Positions 31,195-42,523 of a stretch of 64,000 bases of DNA are shown in pieces. The translations under genes and the position numbers were made by a program. Location: positions 49,761,712-49,825,711 of the forward strand of contig OY757921.1 of assembly GCA_963585895.1 (NCBI GenBank), read 5' to 3'. The notes beneath the pieces were generated by a model. That model was not told the origin of the DNA. It saw only the letters and a list, made by a program, of their open reading frames with translations, and ran no database searches. Origin of the DNA: Sepioteuthis lessoniana (taxonomy: Eukaryota; Mollusca; Cephalopoda; Myopsida; Loliginidae). Within the stretch, counting starts at the first letter, position 1. Each line of letters starts with the position of its first letter.

Positions 31195-31480
31195 TTTTAT
31201 GTCCTAGATATGACACTAAACAATCTGATAGTGAGGCTCCAGTAATGCTGGGGCTTTGGGGAATTCGGAGTACCCCTTTATTGCCATCGCTCCCAGGTCC
31301 ACTCTGACCCGGAGTGATAGCACCTGATAGGATCCTATCTATGGGTCAAATAGAACTAAACTGCGTGTTTATGCTCAACTGAATTGTTTGAAGTTGAACT
31401 ATTTATATTTATAAAAATGGATTTGGCATTAAATAACCTACAATGGTTGATATGCCATAAAACAAAAAAAAAAGAGCAAA
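31195..31480 (+). mobile_element. SINE family C copy, compact
   Basis: GTAATGCTGGGGCTTTGGGG, ATTGCCATCGCTCCCAGG, GATAGGATCCTATCTATGGG, a single tail unit (ACTGAATTGTTTGAAG) and 3' end TTTGGCATTAAATAACC with an A-rich tail. Best compact reference for family C. Confidence 0.75.
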
Positions 31481-31607
31481 CAAACAAGTTCTCTTCTAAA
31501 TAGGGCTGATCAAACACAAGAGTCTCCAGTGGGGTCAGTCTTTGACTCAGGAAGATACAACACGGATGTTTGGAGGAGATACATGACGCCTATTTGTTGA
31601 TATGTAT

Positions 31608-31812
31608 GCATTTACTAACCCCTCAGACTTTTCTTTCCCCTAGACCGGATGCCATACCATCTTACCCATAGCTGAAGGTAGGGCAGTTGGATTCATATTT
31701 TTCCCAAGGGTATTAGCGCAATGTGAAATGCAAACAGCCTCATCCAGGTTTTGAACTCTGGTCACCGTTTTCATTTTCTACGACGATATCCATTATAACA
31801 CGAACACCAAGA
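31608..31812 (-). mobile_element. SINE family A copy
   Basis: Minus strand: head GTGTTATAATGGATATCG, B-box-like AGTTCAAAACC, body TGGGAAAAATATGAATCC and 3' end GGGGTTAGTAAATG. Confidence 0.65.
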
Positions 31813-31934
31813 TATGTAACTGCATGTTTCTAGCTAATCAAGTTGGCAGACATTGCTACACCTCAATCGCCACGTGACTTTTTTGAGAGAAAGTTTGATA
31901 TATGAAAAGATCGTAAGGGAACATTTGTATATGA

Positions 31935-32075
31935 ATATATTATTGTGGACAACGCTTATTTAACACGAATACGTCTCTCTATGTTTTCTTGATTATTTTT
32001 GTATATGATATTATAGTGGTCAACGCTTATACAACACGAATATGTCTCTATGTTTTCATGATTATTCTCTGTTGA
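31935..32075. repeat. 74-base tandem duplication
   Basis: TGGACAACGCTTATTTAACACG... (from 31943) recurs as TGGTCAACGCTTATACAACACG (from 32017) with the shared ending CTATGTTTTC.TGATTATT. A related single unit lies at 53700-53760. Confidence 0.6.
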
Positions 32076-32359
32076 CAAACCGAAGTGAGTTAGCCAGTGA
32101 TACCGTCAATCGCAGATGCTTTATCAGAGGTCGTTTTCAAGTTGGATAATTTGAAAACGACTTAGGAGTCCAATACTCCCAAGAAAATTTCGCTTGATGG
32201 CTGTCTCATCACTTCTTAACCACTGAAAGTTTCTATCTAATTTGCAATGTATTTCTATTATAAAACTAATAGCAGTGCATTAATATTTTACGTAGAATAA
32301 CCCTATTCTATGATTAACATTTTCACATTTTCTTTATTACTGACAATTCTTTTCTTTCA

Positions 32360-32600
32360 GATTTTCAATGCATTTATGTATGATTAAATTTTGTTTAACT
32401 GTTGGCTCCGTAAGAAAAATCGACTGTGGATTTATGAAATTAAAGTCATTACACATAGATCCGCGTAAATTTATAAAAGTACTTGAGAGGAAATACAAGA
32501 GAATCTTGAGATTTAATTATATGAACTTAGAGGAACAGGTGTTGAGCTTTACTAGCTGAAGATAGAGGTTGATTAGGATTTCTTTTAAATAAAGGAAACT
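32360..32600 (+). other. Weak terminal-exon candidate
   Basis: A pyrimidine-rich AG (TTCTTTTCTTTCAG, ending 32360) precedes an open frame that reads CLTVGSVRKIDCG ... ILRFNYMNLEEQVL to a stop at 32559, with AATAAA at 32588-32593. No family match, and the sequence after the stop (CTGAAGATAGAGGTTGATTAG) resembles the repeat at 13752, so an element 3' end is as likely. Confidence 0.2.
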
Positions 32601-33179
32601 GCGGTCCCTAGAGCTGTATTTTTTTCGGATGTGGTTACCGTTGTTATCGTCATTTTGTAGCCGAATGTTTCTCTGTTATATCCAAACGCAGCCGTTTAAG
32701 ATCAATCAGTAAGGAAGGAGTGGAATAAGTAGAGGAAACGAAATTATAATGAAAAGTAAAACAAGGACAACTAATTTCTTGTATTTAGATATTCGTATTC
32801 GCCATCGAGTTCAACTCTAACCCACATCAAAGGGGCTGATACACATTAAAGAATTGATAATCATAGTTCATATCAAATCGTTTCTCGCCGAAATCCGTGT
32901 CTGTCATTAAATCTTCATTCTTAGCTATGCGCACTTAAAACTGGTAACCGCGTGAACTAGTAACCTCGCTGGGAAACAATTAAAGCGGGAAAAAGTTGAT
33001 AAGGCAAAATACAAAAGTGCCTGACTTGAAATTCAGTCATACAGTTCTGACTCAATAGCTCAATAATGAATTAGAGATGGCAGATATAGCTCAAAGCAAA
33101 AGCAGCTCAAAATCCTTTCCTAGCCGTTCCAAGCGCACTCATTATAATTGGTATCACCGTCACCCTCATTCTCTGGCAA
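32601..33179. other. Unassigned spacer
   Basis: Mixed composition, no recognised feature on either strand. Confidence 0.45.
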
Positions 33180-33399
33180 TTTATATATATATATATAATT
33201 TTTAATTCAATTTATATCTATATATATATATACATTTTAAATTGGTAATTCTATTTATACATATATGTGTGTGTGTATGTGTGTAATTGGTTATTATATA
33301 TATATATATATAATTGGTAATTAGATTTGTATATGTATATATTTTTTTAAAATTTGTAATTGAATTTATATATATATATATATAATTGGTAAATATATT

Positions 33400-33430
<31 letters not shown>

Positions 33431-33593
33431 TATATATATATACATTTTAATTGATAATTCAATTTATATATATATGTATATAATTGGTAATTCAATTTAT
33501 ATTCATATATAATTGGCAATTCAATCCATATATATATATATATATATATATGATAATAATAATTCAATATATATATATATATATATATTGAAT
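33180..33593. repeat. AT minisatellite of (TA)n plus ATTGGTAATTCAATTTA units
   Basis: About nine imperfect units of 40-50 bases, each an AATTGGTAATTCAATTTA-like word followed by a TA tract of variable length. One unit has GTGTGT in place of TA. The ending is AATTCAATATATA..TATTGAATG. Confidence 0.85.
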
Positions 33594-33990
33594 GTCTAGC
33601 CACACTGATATAGTTCTGATAGAACGAAACAGATCTGTCTGGGGATGACTATAGAGATATATACTCCCCTACCCCCGTATGGTTGAGTTCTCTGGCGAAG
33701 AAGTTATCGTGTTGCCAATAGCGTTTATTGCAAGCCTCTTCATATATGAACTGAGGTCTCGGTAGCCATTGAACGGATGTATGTAAACAATAGTAATTGT
33801 GATTCATACTTGTTTAAAATTTACTTTGCAGCTTATGGCTTCTCGTGGGTGAATGGTTAGAACCTTGGCTTGACGTTTGAGTCAACCGTGTTTCGATCCC
33901 AGCTACGGGAAGCTAATGTCTAGCCACACGGATAAGTTCAGATAGAACAAAACTGATCTGTCTCTGGATGACTATGTATGAATGTAATTT
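33594..33990 (+). mobile_element. SINE family F, one fragment and one copy
   Basis: 33594-33655 carries TGTCTAGCCACACTGATA..GATGACTAT. 33835-33990 has a tRNA-type head (GTGGGTGAATGGTTAGAACC, B box GTTTCGATCCC) followed by the same TGTCTAGCCACACGGATA and GATGACTAT. Confidence 0.6.
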
Positions 33991-34806
33991 GCTTGAAGCA
34001 CTGTACAAATTATTTTATCTCATAATAATCATTATTTCGCTTTGTAATACCCCTCTAATTTAATACAATACATTTCATTTCAGTTCAACTTGGTTGTAAA
34101 AAGATTAGCAAGTATTGTTTTCACGCCAAGATTTCGAAATACAAAGATATAAAAAGACTAAACGTTTACAAATTTTGTTGGAATGTAAAACACCAAAGAC
34201 CAAGTACACCCGTATTTGCGACAGTATTTCTTTAATAGCAATTAAAAAGAATTCATAGAAATTTTGTGTTTGGAAATACTCATTTCCTATTTTATTCTCT
34301 TTTTATAAATGTGATTAAATTGAATCAGTTGAAACGTTTTGCAGATTTTAACGAAGGTTTTTTTAGAAGAAAATGAACAAGAGTTTGTGAAAGTTGTGGG
34401 GAAGTGTTAATCTAAATAACTTTATCATGTAACCCCCCTCAAACCCCCAAAACAACCTCCTGGAAAAGGTGGCCTAAAAACGAAATTAATTTTCTGGCGC
34501 CAACGATATTTAGGGAAGGGGAGATAAACGAAAATAAAAAGATCAGATTCTCTGGAATTGGCGTTAAAACCAGTCTGTTAAGTTTGATTTTCGGGAGCCT
34601 ATCTGATTCTTTCTGATTACGTCAGCGCGTAACCGGACCCCTGTTTTCCCATTCACTTTTGAAATGAAGGCTGCTTCCCTTCTATAACCTCTGTATAATA
34701 TCAGACACAACAGGGATTGTTTTAACAATATTAATAAATGTGCTATCTACGTGACTGCACAGAGCAATGAACAGAGATAGTGGATGTCATCATACAAAAT
34801 AGAAAG
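33991..34806. other. Unassigned spacer
   Basis: No recognised gene or repeat. Includes a C/A-rich run near 34433-34460. Confidence 0.45.
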
Positions 34807-34923
34807 AAAGAAAGAAGAAGAAGAAGAAGAAGAAGAAGAAGAAGAAGAAGAAGAAGAAGAAGAAGAAGAAGAAGAAGAAGAAGAAGAAGAAGAAGAAACA
34901 AACAAACAAACAAACAAACAAAC
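34807..34923. repeat. (GAA)n tract followed by (CAAA)n
   Basis: About 28 GAA/AAG units (34811-34897) and then about six CAAA units. Open frames across it are poly-Glu or poly-Leu artefacts. Confidence 0.95.
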
Positions 34924-35304
34924 TTATGATATCGAAAAAACGCATGTTGACATTTTTTTGATTTCAATGATGATAGTGCTATCACAGCTGAAGCCGGAAA
35001 TATAAGAATAAAAAATATAAATATAAACTTTAAAAAAATATAAAAATAACTTTTACTCGTGTAGCAAAAAGCATACAACAACTGCCAGCATTCAGTGAAT
35101 GTGTAAGAAATTAAAAAAAAAAAACAAAAAAAAAAAAAAAAAAAATAATAACAGCAAATAAGAATTTAAAAAAAAATTATATCATTAAAACCTTTTTTAT
35201 ATTGTACAAAAAAATTTTATTGAACAAAAAATTCATGTTGAAAAAAAACAATATGGAATAAAAAAATTATTGGATAAAAAGATCATTTTGAATAATAGGT
35301 TGAA

Positions 35305-35378
<74 letters not shown>

Positions 35379-36160
35379 AAAAACAAATTACTATAAATTA
35401 CAGCGTATAAGTCGTCCTTTTAGCCTGAAAAATTTCTACAAAACTCGTGGTTGACTTAAATGACAGAACTAAAAATCCAAACCTTTACCGCTCGTTGATC
35501 CCTCTGTGGTTATTAATTGGATTTTAGCCCAACGGTAATAGTCAATTTATACGCCGCAATTTACGGTGTATTGTACAAGAAACTTATATTGATCAAAAAG
35601 CAGCAAAATATAAAAAAAAAACACCAAATTATATTGACCAGACTATCTAGATGATTGTGAATATAAATAGCTGATAGGCAAAGGTAGTCATTAATATCAT
35701 CAGGCTAATTGTTGTTTCTTTTAAACAATGCAGCTGTATGACGATGAAAAGATGCCCTATGTTACATGTGGCAACAGTTTATTAAATTAAGTTAAATCGT
35801 TAAAATTACTATCATTGAACTGTCAAACAACAGTTACATAATGTTGATCCAAACACTAGAGTAAAAACTCAGTCAATTGAAAAATTTGTATTTTGAAAAA
35901 ACAATTTTCCAATCTCACTTTGATTATTTCTGGTGTATAATGAAAAAAAATCTCAGATCATCAATTTCTTGCTTTCCTATCTGATATTTATTGGATCCAT
36001 CGATAAAAGTTGTACATTAGTTTAAAATTTGCTTCATTTTATTCTTTTTATTAATAATTATATAAATTTTAAAATATTTTCAAAATGAAAATTTTTATAT
36101 ACTTGGCGTTTAACTTTGGTAAATGAATATATGTATATGTTGAATATTTTATTTATATCT
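34924..36160. other. AT-rich stretch with (TA)33 at 35309-35374
   Basis: Poly(A) near 35114-35145; CGTATAAGTCGTCC and TTATACGCCGC (35400-35560) resemble ends of a DNA transposon. No gene recognised. Confidence 0.45.
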
Positions 36161-36177
36161 TAATAAATAAAAGAAAC

Positions 36178-36369
36178 CTGTACATCGCATACCAAAATAG
36201 AATTTAGTTTTTGGTGATCACCTTGGTCATGTTGATCATATGCAAAAGTAGAATTTGACTCTTGCATATCATCCTGGCAATGTAGATTGCATACTAAAGT
36301 AGAATGTGACTCTTGTAGATCATCCTGACAAGTGCGTTGTTTTATTACCCCAGAAAAATCAGCCAGAGC
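36178..36369 (-). CDS. Candidate exon with three 17-residue repeats
   Basis: On the minus strand a pyrimidine-rich acceptor (TTTCTTCTTGTTTATTAAAG) precedes position 36369 and a GT donor (TACAG/GTTTC) follows 36178. The enclosed 192 bases are exactly 64 codons, phase 0 at both ends, with no stop. Thirteen leading residues (ALADFSGVIKQRT) are followed by three tandem 17-residue units: CQDDLQESHSTLVCNLH, CQDDMQESNSTFAYDQH, DQGDHQKLNSILVCDVQ. The third unit ends exactly at the donor. I know no family with this repeat. No neighbouring exon was found, so gene status is an inference from splice signals, phase and periodicity. Confidence 0.45.
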
Positions 36370-36479
36370 CTTTAATAAACAAGAAGAAACAATATAAATA
36401 AAAAACACAACGAAATTGAAATGAACGAAAATCTTGTTTTAAAATAGCAGGCTACATGAATATGGTTAACTAAGAGTTT

Positions 36480-36965
36480 ATTCCAACACACGCATCAAAT
36501 TGAAAATAACAAAGACAGCGATTGTTATAACGCCAACCAAATAAATACAGAAGAAATAGCTTAGAAAACATTATTTTAAAAACAAAATTTAAGATAATTT
36601 GAGAAATACTTGAGGTTTATTATTAAGGCTTTCGTGAGTACCAAGTGATTCTTAATTTGACACGGTGATTGTTTGAATTAAGCAAACCGAATTTATAACT
36701 GTCACTCAACGGTATGAATAAATGCAGAAGAAATAGTTTGAAAATATTATTTGAAAAATTTATTTGAGATATTGATTCTCATTATATACAGCTTTGTTGG
36801 GGGATACTTTATTATCAAGGCTTTCGTCATTACCAGGTGTTTATTACTATAGCTTTTGTGAGTGCCAAGTGTTCTACGATCTGGTGCGGTACTAAAATCT
36901 ATACCTGTTGATAAGACATCTTGAATGAAGCAAGTCGAATTCTGTAATCATCATGCAACAGGATT
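36480..36965. repeat. Diverged tandem/compound repeat
   Basis: AATAAATACAGAAGAAATAG (36540) recurs as AATAAATGCAGAAGAAATAG (36717). AAGGCTTTCGTGAGTACCAAGTG (36625) recurs near 36815 and 36850. A TTGAATTAAGCAAACCGAATTT word (36675) recurs near 36921. Three old units of unequal length. Confidence 0.55.
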
Positions 36966-37049
36966 TTTGAACACATTTCTGGATATTACAGCTCAGTAAA
37001 CAATTAATCAGTAATTGGCACAAGAAACTTGAAACAACAAAGCCTTTGT

Positions 37050-37312
37050 GTATGTATTTATCCAGCCCCTCCGCATCGGGCAGAATACGGCACAAGGTCA
37101 ATTGGTGTGAATTCAAAATTTTCCTTCTCTTAGACTGATTGCCATACCAAGATTAAAGAGCCCAGTCTGCATTACTGCGTGCCTATAGATGAGGAGAGAA
37201 TAGTTGGATTCATACTTTTACCAGGGTTATTAGCGCTATATGAAATATAAACAGCCTCGTTCAGAATTTGAACAGAGTAATAGATTTTATTTCTTACGAT
37301 CACCTCATAAAC
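37050..37312 (-). mobile_element. SINE family A copy
   Basis: Minus strand order from a degenerate head near 37310 through TGGTAAAAGTATGAATCC and GAATTCACACCAATTGACC to CCCGATGCGGAGGGGCTGG. Confidence 0.6.
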
Positions 37313-37464
37313 AGTATGTTGGTAAAAACTTTACATTGTAACGTTAGAGTCCATTAATATTCCCCAAACAATTAGAGCGTGTTCGTGCTAGTTAGCAACG
37401 TAAAGAATCCTACCGGCAAAACATATCAAAAGGTACAAATTTTATACGATGCTGTTTAAAAGAT

Positions 37465-37695
37465 ATTGCAGAAACTGCTGAAAAGTGCTGGACTGCGGCC
37501 TCGAAGTAAGCGAGTTCGAACTCCTGCCACACTATTGTGTTCACTTTTGGACTCATACCCTTGGGAAAGATATGAACCCACTTAACGCTCAGCTATCGTT
37601 TAAATAGTACCACATACAGTTCTTTAAGGGTGGCTTTGGCATTAACAAGCTTATAAAGGTTGATATGTTATCAAACAAAGAAACCAAACCAAATA
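37465..37695 (+). mobile_element. SINE family B copy
   Basis: GCTGGACTGCGGCC, B box GAGTTCGAACTCC, TTTAAATAGTACCAC, TTTGGCATTAACAAG and AAAGAAACCAAACC. Confidence 0.65.
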
Positions 37696-37789
37696 AATTT
37701 GTAAAACTATTTTGTCAACACACTAAATATTTCAACTAATCATTGCCATAGCATTGTTTACTACGTCAATTTCTTTCCTTCTTATCATC

Positions 37790-37930
37790 CAGGTTTCTGG
37801 AGTTCCTATTCCTTCTTTCTTTCTTTATTTATTCCCCATTTCTTTCTTTCTTTCTTTCTTTCTTTTCGTGCACGTATATAATTTTTAAAAAATCCTCCGT
37901 CCTTTTTCGTATTTATTTATTCCTCATAAC

Positions 37931-37961
<31 letters not shown>

Positions 37962-37965
37962 TTAT
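37790..37965. repeat. (TTTC)n tracts
   Basis: Two CTTT arrays, about 37842-37865 and 37929-37962, in a T-rich setting. Confidence 0.9.
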
Positions 37966-38437
37966 ATGTTTATATTTTTCCTTCTTTTATATTCATTTAT
38001 TCCTATTTTACCCCTCTTTATTCAATCATTTTACTCTGGTTTCATTTAAGTTTAAACTAGTAATAGACGACTGAAAAATCAGCATTCAAAAATCTGGATT
38101 TTACTTGGGTTCGAACACCAGTGGAAAATACACAAGAGAAGGCATTTTGTTTATTTGCAAGGATATGTTTTTAGTTTGAAAAGTCGTTGCAAAATCTTGA
38201 GAAACATTGAAGAATCGACTTCCTTATTAGCTGAACCATGGAAGCCTGATTTCATTAAAGACTATTTGTGGACTATACATATCTGAAGATGGGTACAGTC
38301 ATTGTGCTACTCAGGAGACCTGAATACCAAAAAGTGTTCCTCTTTTTGGAGTGCCGAAGATGTAGTTTGTTATTCTGGTGTTGACGTTAAAAGCTACTTA
38401 GTAATCATTTTTTAAAAGGTTAAACAATACAAATATT

Positions 38438-38440
<3 letters not shown>

Positions 38441-38489
<49 letters not shown>
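38441..38489. repeat. (TA)n microsatellite
   Basis: About 24 TA units. The 470 bases before it (37970-38440) show no feature I recognise. Confidence 0.95.
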
Positions 38490-38491
<2 letters not shown>

Positions 38492-38606
38492 ACAAAAAAC
38501 TGAAATATAAAGGCCGATAATTCTAGTAAGGCAAAAAGGACTATATTGGGTATTTATTTTCTAAGATTTGTTGAGATATGATGTACAGGCCTTAGGTTCC
38601 ATAGAG

Positions 38607-38725
38607 TACCTCCTGCTCATACTTAAGTGGTAACTCATCTAAATATTGAACAGGCTCATCGCAGCTTAATTTAGGGGATTTCACGGAATCCGCTTCTTGC
38701 ACCGTGACTTGACTGTAAGTCAAGG
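38607..38725 (-). pseudogene. 5S rRNA-like sequence 1
   Basis: The minus strand follows the 5S rRNA order: TCACGGTGCAAGAAGC, then GGATTCCGTGAAATCCCC, TTAAGCTGCGATGAGCC, GTTCAATATTTAGATGAGTT and ACC. The landmarks are TTAAGC and the GGATGGGTGACC-like segment of 5S, here GATGAGTTACC. It is diverged, so it is a pseudogene or the head of a 5S-derived SINE. Confidence 0.6.
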
Positions 38726-39149
38726 ACTGTTGTTAGTTAATCAAAAAAAGAGTTACAATAACACTTTCCTATTTGAATCAGTATCGTTTTGTCCTTTCTG
38801 AAATAGAATGAAACGATTTGAAGAAGAAACTCGAATTACGTCTTGGGCACTTAAAAGACTGATAGAAATGAGTAACAAAGCGAATATTACATATACACCT
38901 TATTTTTGATCGACTTGGCTTTCAGATTTGACCATTAAAAATCAATCATGTAACTTTACGATATTCAGTTGATTAAAATTGATTTATTTTAACGTCATGT
39001 CAACCCGTCTAGGGTCATTTTATGGCTATAGGTTTGGGAATTGTGTTCATTGTACACTCATATTTACAATTTGTAATTTGTTTCTTTATTTCTTAAGAGT
39101 TTCTTTCTTTGCACACGGCTCTGTCGAATATGACCAATTTTTAAATATA
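38726..39149. other. Unassigned spacer
   Basis: No recognised feature. The plus open frame at 38979-39287 runs into a SINE C fragment and is not a gene. Confidence 0.5.
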
Positions 39150-39300
39150 TTTATTCGACCCATGGATGAGACACTAATAAGTACTTCCACTTCGGTGCAG
39201 AATGGACCTGGGAATAACGGAAGTGAAGGAGTACACCACATTTTTCAAATGTTTAGAAATCGAGCCTCTATATCAGATGTAATTTAGTGTCAGACCCAGG
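39150..39300 (-). mobile_element. SINE family C, partial
   Basis: Plus strand shows the inverted family C body: CCCATGGATGAGACACTAATA, GAATGGACCTGGGAATAACG and GTGTCAGACCCAGGAC. Confidence 0.5.
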
Positions 39301-39741
39301 ACAAATGATTTTCGAATATACATTTACTGACAGTATTTTATAGCACATAAGATATACTTTTCTCACCAGAAATGACTAAAAAATCTACCTTGGGTCTTAT
39401 ATCGGAAGATCATATATCTAATGTTTACTTAGAAAATATTGGCACTAATATTTTACCTACACTAAAAACATATTGTAAAATAATTTCGAAAAAAATCATT
39501 GTTGTCTGAACAGATAATATGATGAAGAAGGTGACGGTTCACCAAGGCGACCACTTATATAGCCTCTTCTCCTTCAGCTATTTAAGCATGCCTGTGACGA
39601 AACATTTTGGAAATATGTGTTATGATGTGGAAAAATGAATTCATACTTTTTCAAGAAAAGTTAGTCTAAAATTTGTAGTAGGATTGTCGAGTTCAGTTTC
39701 TGTGCAATTAATCGTTAATACACCTCTTTCTTTTATCTGTA

Positions 39742-39744
<3 letters not shown>
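39301..39744. other. Unassigned spacer
   Basis: AT-rich, nothing recognised. Confidence 0.5.
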
Positions 39745-39816
<72 letters not shown>

Positions 39817-39987
39817 AAATCCTTCTTAAAAACGGTTTCTCTGGAATCAGAAAAGTACTCAATACTGGCCAGTAGTACAGAATGAAACCTATTAGATGAA
39901 CGTTCACTCATTTCTTTATGACATTTCCATTACCACCAGTTTCATGTTTCATGTTCTTGAAAAACGTTGTAATCATCGGATGAGATT

Positions 39988-40025
<38 letters not shown>

Positions 40026-40287
40026 CCGAGGTCAGGTTCTTTCCTCTTAGCCAAAGATCTATCTCTTCTCCTCCCAGCTATAATTAAAATTATAGGGCAA
40101 AATGATTTTTCTGGAATTGGTAGGGTAACCAGGTGAGGAGGAAAAAACAATAAATTAAATACGTCTCCCCAGACCTCATTGGTCAACTTTGTATTGTAGG
40201 GCTCATTACTCCACATCACTGTATTTAAGAATTACCTGAATTCTGTATTCGACAAGAAAAACGCCTGATGGAATGCGAATATGAATA

Positions 40288-40350
<63 letters not shown>
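39745..40350. repeat. (TA)n tracts flanking a SINE A fragment
   Basis: TA tracts at 39745-39813, 39992-40022 and 40289-40349. Between the last two, 40030-40200 (plus) carries decayed family A sequence (CTATCTCTTCTCCTCCCAGC, TAGGGTAACCAGGTGAGG). Confidence 0.75.
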
Positions 40351-40351
<1 letters not shown>

Positions 40352-40897
40352 AGCTTTATATAAAATAATCTAATTAATTAGATTCTGGCAATGACTGAAA
40401 CCTAAACAATAATCACAATTATAATTTGGCGGTGACTACGTTTTAATCGGGTAAACGGAATATTTTGACCTTCAGCTGACTTGATAGTTACCCAAAAACT
40501 CCTGCACATAGATTAAGCAGTTTTCTCTGTTAAATATTTCTGGTGATCATACATATGAGATTTTACATATACAGCAATCCTTTACATATAGTGATATACA
40601 TTAATAGGTATATATATATGTAGGTATATGAAATGTGATCATATAAATGTGCATATGTGTAATAATGAAAAATATATTTATTGTGATGATCAGTTGATAT
40701 GTTAGTCGCCTCTCATGTAAGTTGACATATTTACAGGAATCTTTTCACCCTTTTACTAATAATTGGATTAATTGTATTCACAAGGAAACGTTTAGGGTGA
40801 AAATCAAATTTCTTGTGTAATTATCTGTAGACATTGATTTACCAATATGTATGTGTGTTTGTGTGTGTGCATGTGTGTGTGTGTGTGTGTGTGTGTG
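40351..40897. other. AT-rich spacer ending in a (GT)n tract
   Basis: GT tract at about 40852-40897. No gene recognised. Confidence 0.6.
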
Positions 40898-41172
40898 TAT
40901 TTTCCCAAACCTTCCACAGTAAACAGGATATGATACAAGGTCAGTTATTGAGCATAAGACTGTTGCTTTGAATTAAGTTTCCCTTCGCCTAGACCGGTTG
41001 CCATATTAAAGCTAAATAACCCAATATGTCCAACTATTTTCCCATAGCTGCAAGGAGAGCTGACACATGCCTTTCACAAGAACATCAGCATAAAGTGAAA
41101 AACAGCTCCGTCCAGGATTTGAATTCGAGTCGTCGATTCCATTTCCTACGACAATACTTGTCATGCTAAGTG
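40898..41172 (-). mobile_element. SINE family A copy, near full length
   Basis: Minus strand: head CTTAGCATGACAAGTATTG, B-box-like GAATTCAAATCC, body and 3' end GGAAGGTTTGGGAAAATA. Confidence 0.65.
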
Positions 41173-41177
41173 TATCT

Positions 41178-41358
41178 CATATTTACCTAACCCCTGTAGG
41201 TCAATTTTTAGCAGAGTATCGGGGGTTGAATCGAGAGTTTTCAGTTTCCTTGACCGGTTGCTGTAACAAGGATAAAGGGTCCAGTCTGCTTTACTATTTA
41301 CCCTTAGAAAAGATGGATTCATGCCTTTCCAAAAAGCATCAGCGTGAAGTGAAATATG
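41178..41358 (-). mobile_element. SINE family A, head missing
   Basis: Follows the previous copy in the same orientation, with its 3' end (ACAGGGGTTAGGTAAATATG on the minus strand) close to the head of that copy. Head-to-tail arrangement or insertion next to an existing copy. Confidence 0.6.
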
Positions 41359-41394
41359 TGTGTATCTATGTGCATATCTCTCTGTATAGGTTGC

Positions 41395-41615
41395 TTCAAA
41401 TTCTTTGTTTAACGGCATATCAACCTAACTGGGTAATTGAATGCCAAAACCATCCTTGATGAAGAACAGTAGTTGTAACATTGACCCATAGTTTGAGAAG
41501 ATAAGGTTTATGCCTTTATCAAAGTTATTAGTCCAACAGTGAATGCAATAGCGTGACTGGAGCTCGAACTCGTTTATTACGATGTCAAGCTCATTAACCA
41601 CTATACCACGAAGAC
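41395..41615 (-). mobile_element. SINE family B copy
   Basis: Minus strand: head CGTGGTATAGTGGTTAATG, B-box-like GAGTTCGAGCTCC, 3' end GTTGATATGCCGTTAAAC. Confidence 0.65.
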
Positions 41616-41619
41616 TCTA

Positions 41620-41960
41620 TATATACGTGGAGTCTGTATTGAGTAATAGCCAGGCCTACTGGGCTGAGATACGCTCCTGTCAGCCGTGTTTCCCAGTACG
41701 CGGATTAGGTCGGTGTGTCTTGGCTTTGGTGACAGTCGGTCGAGGCCGCCTGACATCGAATCCAGGAAGCTGGTATTCATATTACGCGCGCTTCTTGAGC
41801 CTCAGAAGCACCATTTTTTTGCGGGGTGCCAACGAGGCTTAAGGCAATTTTTGAAACTGCTAGGCATGTGTGGACTACCACTCTGTGGCTGACTCCTAGA
41901 ATAAAAAAGGCCTTGTGCCATACGTGGGGTGCTCGACAAATACTGGGATTGAATAAGAAA
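41620..41960. other. Unassigned GC-richer block
   Basis: About 340 bases with TGACATCGAATCCAGGAAGC (B-box-like) and ending GGGGTGCTCGACAAATACTGGG. It may be another SINE or transposon, but no second copy is in the window. Confidence 0.3.
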
Positions 41961-42484
41961 TGAAAAAAAAATAATAGTGTAAATAAACATGAAATAAAAT
42001 AAACAAATACAAAAAAAAAAAAGGGCTTCCAGATGCCGAAAAGAAACTCTTTGTCAGATCCCTTTACACCGTTCTATGGAGTAGAAAGCTCGGGAAGAAC
42101 GTTTATGACCCCGAAATTGTTGTAGACTAATGGAATAAAAATTAAGTTTAAAAGTATCTCTGTCTTTTCTGTCCTTAATTTATTTACAGTTTAAACCAAC
42201 AACAAAAAGATAACAAGTGAATAGAGAATAAGATAAAAAAAGGAGTCAGACACGAACCTTCTGATCCACCCAACAATTAACCACTACCTAAAAAACATTT
42301 ATTGTGCTCCACATACACACACACATATATATATATATATATAGAGAGAGAGATGAACAAGAGTGGCAAGACAAATAGGAATATGTTTTGTGTTATTTAT
42401 TTTCTGATTGTTCTCAACTAGTTTTGACCTTAGGTCACTGTCAGTTCAGCACTCAAGTCATTATCTTCCCCGGTTTGAAAAATC

Positions 42485-42523
<39 letters not shown>

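Noticed and set aside
33202-33603. 133-codon open frame rich in Tyr and Ile
   Set aside because: Translation of the AT minisatellite.
34743-35081. Long open frames across the GAA tract (poly-Glu, poly-Leu)
   Set aside because: Low-complexity translation of a microsatellite; no other coding character.
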